Below, in pieces: positions 56,854-64,000 of a stretch of DNA of 64,000 nt. This DNA comes from Dipylidium caninum (taxonomy: Eukaryota; Platyhelminthes; Cestoda; Cyclophyllidea; Dipylidiidae). Every line of letters starts with the position of its first letter. Positions within the stretch are counted from its first letter, which is position 1. The translations under genes were made by a program, and so were the position numbers. Where the stretch lies: positions 496,001 to 560,000 of the forward strand of contig QEYB01001528.1 of the NCBI GenBank assembly GCA_017562135.1. Reading direction: 5' to 3'. The notes under the pieces were generated by a model. The model searched no databases and was not told the DNA's origin. It was given only the letters and a program-made list of their open reading frames with translations.

Positions 56854-59829
56854 ATGGAAGCGTCTTCTACTTGGAACCTCAGTAAGTCAGTCGTTGTTTA
56901 TCTTAGCTATATTAGATGCCCAACCGCACTCGATCCCCTCCATGGCTAATTTTGTCTCTCCTATTGCGTACCCAAATCATCCATTCTTATTTGGCGGCCA
57001 TCTTCTGCTCCCTTCTCATCCTGCCTTTTCAAATTCATTGCATTCTGGTGGGCACTACACTACTCAGATTCCCTTTTCACTACCTACAAGTTCAAGTCTA
57101 CCGACTACCTATACCCACTCGGCACCTCCTCCTCATTTGTGTCATACCTCCACGAAAGATGATTTGAATATTCAAACGGAGACTATTCAGCGTTGTCAAT
57201 TTGACTGCGCCACTGAAGTCAACAATGCCTGTTCCGAGGCCACAGATACGATAATCAATCTTAAGGATTGGGTAGTTGTCAATCTAGAGGAAGATGGTGG
57301 CTGTCGTATTGCGGGTAGTCACTCAAAAAGTGGCCATCTGGTTTCTTCGGAGAAAATTGTTTTCGTTAACAACCGCGGGGACATAGTCTCTGATGGTGTA
57401 AGGCTATTTAGACTATGCGGATCCATTTCTTGGGAATTGTATAAGCTTCAGTATCCGGAAATAAAGAAAATTGATCCTTCGTCACAAATGAGAAGCGCAT
57501 TTTCGAGAGGTTTTCCGCAGAAGAATAGAAAGAATTGGATGGTTTCTCTCTATCACTTTCTTTATGGCTTAATTAAACCCAGGCGGAATTTTAGACATAC
57601 AGTGAGTCTGTTTGACCTTTTACGGATGTTACCCTTATATGGTGCTTTAGGTTCTTCTGGAATTTATATTTTAAAGAGGAAAATGTAATCGGGAGACTTG
57701 GTTTTACCACTTTCCGGCGTCGCTTAACTCTTCTGGAACTTTTTTTCAGGGATGTGCGTCCACTACATCGGTGGATGGAGCAGTAGATCTCGATGAAACA
57801 AATTTAGCCACACTAGCTGATCAAAGCGTTGATGAATCAGTCGAACCTCCATTCTTGTTCTTAATACTCAAGCCCATAGTTCTCATAAAACACGTCGTAT
57901 TTCCCGAAATCGTTCTAATCTATCAAAGGTAAGTGGTTTTTTTCGATATTTTTTCTGTGGTTTTTTTCTTTAAATTAAAACTTCGGTTATTTAAGGTTAA
58001 CAATGAAAGCGACTACTCTGATTCCTCCCTCGCCAGTGATACAGATACTGCTAAAGATGAACCTATACCTAGCGTTTCTTTGGTTAGCCGTGGCGGGAAT
58101 AGTGATTTTCTTCTACGGACTCGGCATAAGCCTTGTTGCAGGCGGAAGGACGCTATTTTTTCTTCTCCAACAACCGTTGAAACTGGAGTTCAAACCTCTG
58201 ATGGATTCTCATCTTTATTGTCTGTTCCGTTGGAGCAGAAGAGTAGTGGGCGAGCGGACGTTGCAATTGAGTCCAGAAGAACCAAAGAGCGGACTCCAAT
58301 TTCTAGCTGGATGGAGGAAGATATGCGGGTTGGTTTAGTCTGCGTGTCTTCCATGCTTTTAGTTCTTGTTTCTCTCACTTATTTCTTTCAGTTGAATGTT
58401 TTGCTGCACAAGGCGGATATCGAAAGCACTCCGTCTCCAACGGAACTGCCTGACACGTCGTCTCGTGATTCACAGAAAAGGCGGACCGTGGATGAGGTGT
58501 TTCCCTTAGAGTACACCAACGATGACCGTGGGAAGAAGGAATTTGCAAGTTCTTCCAAACCTAATTCCTCATCGTCATGGAAGTCCAAAGAGTCTCTTCG
58601 GGAAAGAAGGCGATCTAAAGTTAGTTGTATTGATTCATTTTGTTTATTAATGTTCCATTGGAACGGCGGTGAGTTAATGTACTTGCTGAGTAGCGGCTGT
58701 TACCTAAATTGACTTTTTTGTCTGACATTTGTACTTAAGTCTTTTGCATCGTGGTAATCAAATATACTGGGGCTTTTTTGAGGAGTCGTTTTGGTTCTGT
58801 TTAAACTCAGAGTTGTTTCAGTTGAATCCGCTTCATCACGACTTTTGGATATTGTTAAAAGAGGAAAAGCTAATGACAGTGGATGCAGGCATGTGTTGTT
58901 GGCGAATCAGTTGGATCTTTTTAACAGGTTCCAACTTTTCCTTTAAACTAGGCTGTCTTAACCATGTTCAGTTAACGACTTGTTTCTTTAGCTTCGCTCT
59001 TTACTAATAGCTAAAGTAAAATATTTTTTCTGAGTGCCCGAAATTAAAAGCTGTAATTTCTTCAAAGGATGAACCCAATGCTTTTTTTTTGTCCAAATTA
59101 AAGTCTCAAACTGTCTATATAGAAATATCGTGAATGAATTATTTTTATAGTGATCCGACGATGATTATTTAGTATTTTGGCTCCGTCTTTTCCTCTCATT
59201 TTTTCCCGTGTTACCTGGTAAACCAGGTTTCGCCCATTAAATTTTGATAGGTACACGACGGGTTTTTCACAAGCCTAACGTAACTTATTGTAGCAAAAAG
59301 CGTTTAATAGGTCATCGGCTAAATAACAGTTAATTAGCTTTTTTGTGGTTGAAACAAATGGAAATGTACATTTGTTTGCAGAGTTCTACCGACTCGCTGC
59401 GGAAACGCCTCAAACAGGTGATGGGGAAATCGAGGAGCAAGAAGCCTCACACTTATTCACACTTTTCCGAGTCTGCTCGTATGAGCTCTCGTCTAAACCG
59501 AGAACACTCCCATGACGACCACCACAAACGCTTACGTCAACAGATGCAGGTCGGACAAGCTCAGCCTCAACAGGAACCTACTCTCGACCAGCGACACCAA
59601 CTTGTTACTCAAATGGGTAAGGTTTCTCAACGCGTTATTTGTTTTCGTAATTTGGGTAACGGCATTTTATTTTCTCTTTGATTTAGGTATTGTGGATGTA
59701 CGTAATTTGCGGAGGACTCGATCAGGCCGGCTGAGTGTACCCACGAGGGAAACCTGGCATCGGCAGAAAATAGTTTTCGATGGCAATGATGTTAGTGTCG
59801 ATCATGGTGAATATGGCAAGGTTTGTTGA
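56854..59829 (+). CDS. KNL2/MIS18BP1-like centromere protein with SANTA domain and CENP-C-type motif
   Basis: Exons: 56854-56881, 56907-57601, 57750-57928, 57996-58328, 58392-58619, 58822-58927 (phase uncertain), 59382-59616 and 59687-59829. Exon 2 carries a SANTA-like domain at about residues 126-185: NLKDWVVVNLEEDGG, a basic/His middle, VSSEKIVFVNNRGDIVS and FRLCGSI. The last exon holds a CENP-C-like motif: RRTRSGRLSVPTRETW followed by HRQKIVF. SANTA plus a CENP-C-type motif defines KNL2 proteins, which with the Mis18 proteins load CENP-A onto centromeres. A SANT/Myb domain was not seen. Exon 3 (179 nt) seems one base short: its first half (DLDETNLATLADQSVDESVE) and second half (NTQAHSSHKTRRISRNRSN) lie in different frames. 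Exon 6 does not match its neighbours in phase. The end may be GKVC at 59829 or, by splicing, a short exon near 60,135 (EHCAFP). Confidence 0.72.
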
Positions 59830-62274
59830 AATATACTGTCTTTATACTCCATTGCAATCAAAGCTTATTTTATGGGGTGGCTTCGACACTTTTTAAGCCT
59901 AGTGTGCTGAATTGAGGGTCGTTTTTTGGGAGACTATTCAGTTATACTCTCAGTCTTTTAGTTGTAGTTACAGTCTAGTTAGATTGAACTGTCTGATTGG
60001 GCTTATTCATTTCTTTTTTTGCAAAAAATATTCGGGATTATTTCATCACTTTTCCTTTTTGATAAAATGCGCTGCTTCTTGGACTCCAGAATGCTTTTGG
60101 ATTTTCCTATCTGCAACCTTTTTCTGTGTGTAGGAACATTGTGCTTTTCCATAAATCGAGCAATCGTTTTCACGTAGCTTCATTATCCACAGATTGGTGG
60201 AAGTTTATAATCCACTATGCATTGCTAACTTCTCTGCTGAATCTTTTTCCTTGCTCTCCGTCTTGTGTCAAGTCTACCTCTTACCTAATGAAGCCTAGTG
60301 AACGGTGGTTCGCTGTGCCTGTGAATAACTTGTCCCGTTGTCACACTCAAGATGACTCGTGTCACTTTCCCTAAAGTCTCGACCCAACTTTCGGCGATCT
60401 TGCTCTCATCATGAAAGATCAAGTGACACAAACGGGTCGCTTTCGTAGACATTATTGAAGTCAAATTGAAATGTTTGGCCATGTTAGATTCGCTTTATTT
60501 ATCTCGCTTGTGCTGCTCTTTCCGAATATGTTGAAATCAAAGTGATTCTTTCAATCTGATTTCATCCATTCGCCAGGACAGATTGATATCCAATAGGTTT
60601 GGGTAAGACACCGTTGCTTTTGAGGGGAGGTTTTGAACGTTGACTCGAATCATCAAAGGGTAGCCTTACATTTTCATCTTCCTTCGGTAATCGTGCGATT
60701 TGCAAAATAGCGGTGGCAGACTATAATGACCGGAGCGCTGGTCCTTGATGTATCGCACTCGTCTAACTCACGGGTTTTCCTCCAACTCCTCCATTTGTTC
60801 ATTACCCCTTCGGCTCCTATTAGCGACCGAAGTTGTAAGCATTTTGAAAATTGCCCTTTTTCTTACCGTTCTTTTTTCCTATTTTAGTACTTTTCCAGTA
60901 TGATCGACGATTAGCCCCGGGCCGACTGCTGTGCTGTCCCTCATCCTTCCAGTCCTTTGTACCCTGTAAATAGATCTCACTTTCTCCTTAGTGTTTAATG
61001 AAGGGAGTGGGGATTGGGGGCGCCCAATTATTCTAGGTCCAGACAACAGGTCCATGTCCGAGCGGCTCACCGGCTGCAGTGGCTGACGTCCGAAGTGTTG
61101 CTGTTACCTTTGTTTCCCCATTGAGTACCGATCGGAATAAGCGGAATTTCCGACACCAAGGGTTTCGATTCCCTATCCATGATGGAAAAGCGACAGCAGC
61201 CGGCATTCTGTCAGGGTAATTTTTTCCACTCTCGGTAGTGCGTGCACACTCAGTTCAGTTTGTCGTGGTTTGTTGTTGGCCGAGTCGCCGGCTTCTGGCC
61301 GGTTGTTGCGAGAATTGACTGGCTTGTAGTCCACTGGCGTGGGACTCCTGGAGTTGGTCGGTGTGGATTGTTCCTGGCCGCCGAGGTGGGGCGATGTCGG
61401 GTCGCGAACCGTCTGTCCGAGGGGGAGGGGGCGGAGAGGGAGTTGCTTGCCCATGCATTCAAACCGTGGTCCTCCGGACGTTCGGAGGCCGTGTGATGCC
61501 AGCGGCGGGCGGTCGGTTGAAGACGCTTCCGCGCTACCGATCGACCAACGCTGGGTGCATCCATGGACGCGCTTGAAGTCCTCTCTAGCTTCGGATCCTG
61601 TGACTGAAATACGCTTGGCCCTCGGGGCGCACGCGACAACCGAGATGGCATTTACTGCCCTGCTGTTGGGGGGCTGCTTTTTCTTCGCAGCAGTTGGTCT
61701 CCCCCTCACGGCGACTGAAGCGGAGCCACTTGGTCGCTCGTCCTCGAGCCTGTCGAAAGGAGACGCCCCGCATCCAACTCTTAGTGCGTTTTACCTCATT
61801 GCCAGGTGTGGTTGCCCCTCTCTCGATCTCCCAACCACCGCGAAGGTCACCACTCTTGCATTACTTCACCCAACCAACATTTATTTATTGTTTTCCTTTG
61901 ACGAGTGTATGTACAAAATGGTAGAAATCATGAAGAAGGAGCCCAAACCGAGGAATTATGAAACGAATAAATTTACACGAGTAGCGCGACGACAGGAGCC
62001 GAGGAGCACGGCGGTGTCAGAGGAGGGCGCAGCCTCCCGCGGTGCAGCCCTTCTTCGTCGCCGATTCCTGCGCCATCTGAAATCGACGAGGAGAGCGATC
62101 ATCAGGGAGTTCCTTTCTCAAATAATGACTTCTTTATTTTTTGGACAAACAAGTTAAATGTAATGAACTGTTTCCTTTGGGAACATGACCAATTTCACTC
62201 TTGAAGCCTGTCTTAACAGTAGCAGGAGGTATTGCCAACTTTTCGCATCATTATCCGGTGGTTTGTGATTTTAG
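59830..62274. other. Poorly resolved stretch with one possible secreted-protein frame
   Basis: AT-rich to 60.7 kb, then GC-rich at 61.2-61.8 kb. An ATG at 61645 starts MAFTALLLGGCFFFAAVGLP, a signal-peptide-like leader, in a frame open to 62157 (170 residues) with a very basic end. A longer upstream reading in the same frame and an antisense frame are also open, as expected in GC-rich DNA, so I give this only weak support. Confidence 0.25.
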
Positions 62275-62588
62275 GCCTTTTTTTTGCCCCTACTAAACAT
62301 CACCGTAACGGGATGACGACACGACTGGCACCAAAATCATCCAAGTGCGTTAGTAATGAAGAGCTACTTGAGCACTGCCCTCCTGCCACCGGAGGTGCCT
62401 CCTCCGTCCTTGCCACTTGACTCCAGTAATTTCGCCTTCCATTCGCAGTATTTACGGTGTGCATCAGCCCCTCTGGGGTCCCTCGGGAGCCCCATCCGCT
62501 GTTTAAGCAGTCCGATCAGTTTGACTTCTTCAGTCGCATCCTCAACGGCGACATTGGAGGAAATCGGGATGCCTGCATGACCGTAGAC
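62275..62588 (+). CDS. Two exons of an unrecognised plus-strand gene
   Basis: Exon 62275-62394 (120 nt, phase 1-1; acceptor tttgtgattttag, donor CCGGAG|GTGCC) and exon 62449-62588 (acceptor ccattcgcag, donor GTAGAC|GTAAGT) join in matching phase. They read TTRLAPKSSKCVSNEELLEH, CPPATG-VFTVCISPSGVPRE then PHPLFKQSDQFDFFSRILNG, DIGGNRDACMTVD. The intron is 54 nt. The conserved look (FKQSDQFDFFSRIL) suggests a real intracellular protein. No family recognised; the 5' end is not found. The next exon may start near 62,700 (TRLRAAHLGDFS or, in another frame, HDFALRTWVTSAS), where phases do not match. Confidence 0.5.
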
Positions 62589-62941
62589 GTAAGTGCTTCA
62601 TCATAGCACACTCACACACATGCACACACCTAAAAGAGAAGTGCCAAAAGCCTGAAGGGGCACTGCACTTTCACGGCCGATGTAATCACGCCTGACACGC
62701 TCAGACACGACTTCGCGCTGCGCACTTGGGTGACTTCAGCCTCCGCGGAGAGAATGGCGGAGGCGGAGGAGTTGGCATCGTTTACTAATACGCCTTCTTC
62801 ACACGGGGCCACGAAATCACGGGGGGTGAAAGAAATTCACGCCGCAGAGAAAGCGAGAGATAGAGGGAGGGAAAAAGTGGAGATCCTCGCTTTTGCTAAG
62901 TGGAAGCAAAAGGTAAGAATGGTATTGCGATATTTACCTAA

Positions 62942-64000
62942 GGCGAAATAAAGAGCGTGACGAAAGAAGGTTTAAGTGACGGAGAAAAATTTGTGAGTGG
63001 AAATGGAACTTTCGATGCAATGAGACTAATAGACAACATAAAATTTGAGTTAGAGAAGTTAGGTGAAGGGGAAAAGAGAATCCTGAACACCTCGAGGCTG
63101 AGAAGCTCAAAGAAAAATGTTTCGCAAACGGTGGCCAGTCGCGCCTCCCCAAATGGTGGATGCCATGACAACACTCCGTCGGCTTTCACACAAAACCGCG
63201 TTCGCAAGCGCAATTCGCCAGTCGACCCGATCGCTGATGTTTTCTCCACCGCGAGACCCTCCGGCAACGCCATCGCCAGACATCGTCATCGCGTTCCTCT
63301 CGCCGCGATGGAGAGTCTGCAACACTCAATCACCCACAACAGCGATTCGCTCAGGCATCCGCTCAGCAGGTCCCGTGCACCCACGCCAATCCCACTTCCA
63401 CTCCTCTCCTCCACTCCACTCCACTTCACTTCACTCGACTCCGCCTCCCGTCCAGCCGCGCCCCCCGCCCCGCCTTGTCTCGCCACCACTTCGTCCACGT
63501 CCACGCGACCTCTCCCGCTGCCAACCGCCCGAGTGAGTGTCCAGTCGCGCGCACACACGGGGGGAGGTGTGGTGAAAGGCATGTCAAATTCGGCCATCGT
63601 TCATTCACCCACTCGCGCTCGCCGTGCCTTCCTTCCTTGGCCGTCAGTGCCTCACGTGGTGCACAGAGTCGAGGAGGCCGCCCGCCGAGTGGAGGTGTCG
63701 AGGGAGTGGATGGCCACTCTCCGCCTTCTCTGCGTCTACACGTTGCCATGCTGGTGGCCACTGAGTGACGCCTGCAGCCGAACACCGAGGACAAAGCGGA
63801 CTGCTCACTTGATTGCTGACACTACGCCTTTCCACCTTCACCACTCGCCAATTCACCAGTCGACAGTGGCGGTGCCTCCTCCGCCCTGCGTTCACCCAAC
63901 CAGTCCGCGTCCACTGCTCCACCGAGGTGCCACGTCTCGCTCCGCCTGCGCTCTTGACGCAGCGACGTTGTCTGTTGCACGCACCGCCGCCTCCTCGCAC
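62942..64000 (+). CDS. Open coding stretch running off the window end (partial)
   Basis: The frame is open for 353 codons from just after a stop at 62939-62941 to the last base. The first part looks truly coding: GEIKSVTKEGLSDGEKFVSG, NGTFDAMRLIDNIKFELEKL and GEGEKRILNTSRLRSS, charged and helical. Then comes a Ser/Pro/Arg-rich stretch (KRNSPVDPIADVFST, RSRAPTPIPLPLLSS). Beyond about 63,400 the sequence is GC-rich and repetitive (CCACT repeats), where open frames arise by chance, so an exon end may lie earlier. It follows a frame ending AKWKQK at 62,914 with a consensus donor (AAG|GTAAGA); the two do not join in phase. Probably the same gene as 62275-62588. Confidence 0.4.

Noticed and set aside
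1..64000. Transposons, CRISPR arrays, rRNA, tRNA
   Set aside because: No reverse transcriptase, transposase or integrase motif, no regularly spaced direct repeats and no convincing cloverleaf were seen. The large repeats are inverted, not terminal repeats of a mobile element with its own genes.

Overview
This window is nuclear DNA of an animal. Coding stretches are broken into GT-AG spliced exons, and three genes can be named by protein similarity: the large subunit of general transcription factor TFIIA (GTF2A1, present twice), the lysosomal Ragulator subunit LAMTOR4, and a KNL2/MIS18BP1-like centromere protein with a SANTA domain and a CENP-C-type motif. Very short 5' introns (25, 42 and 47 nt) followed by longer downstream introns, mixed base composition and no visible transposon genes suggest a parasitic flatworm, perhaps a tapeworm. 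That assignment is inference, not proof.

Layout. 1-6.9 kb is AT-rich with one terminal exon of an unknown gene and one small two-exon gene (4.4-5.3 kb). From 7 kb to about 21.5 kb on the minus strand I see scattered exons of what looks like a cell-surface protein: an N-terminal hydrophobic segment, a cysteine-rich Ig-like exon with a Ser/Thr stalk, short linker exons, transmembrane exons and a proline-rich tail. Many of these exons begin and end in phase 1. Four more minus-strand exons (37.9-39.3 kb) encode a Ser/Thr- and acid-rich chain with the same phase rule. They may be the 5' part of the same long gene or a separate gene.

Two large inverted repeats dominate. IR1 has arms at 19,011-24,631 and 29,536-34,584 around a 4.9 kb spacer, and it duplicates the Ig-like exons. 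IR2 has arms at 46,320-50,385 and 52,427-56,500 around a 2.0 kb spacer. It holds two convergent copies of GTF2A1 with LAMTOR4 alone in the spacer. In both repeats the left copy carries many 1-2 base indels that break reading frames, while the right copy reads cleanly. The indels cluster in homopolymers, so uncorrected read error or a misplaced haplotype must be considered alongside real duplication and decay. In IR1, however, the base substitutions I could check in the stalk and N-terminal exon are synonymous, and one exon stretch of about 240 bp is identical, which is hard to explain by read error alone.

The right end (56.8-59.8 kb) holds the KNL2-like gene, then a poorly resolved GC-rich stretch, and from 62.3 kb an unrecognised plus-strand gene whose open frame runs off the window. 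No rRNA, tRNA, CRISPR array or transposase/reverse transcriptase was found.
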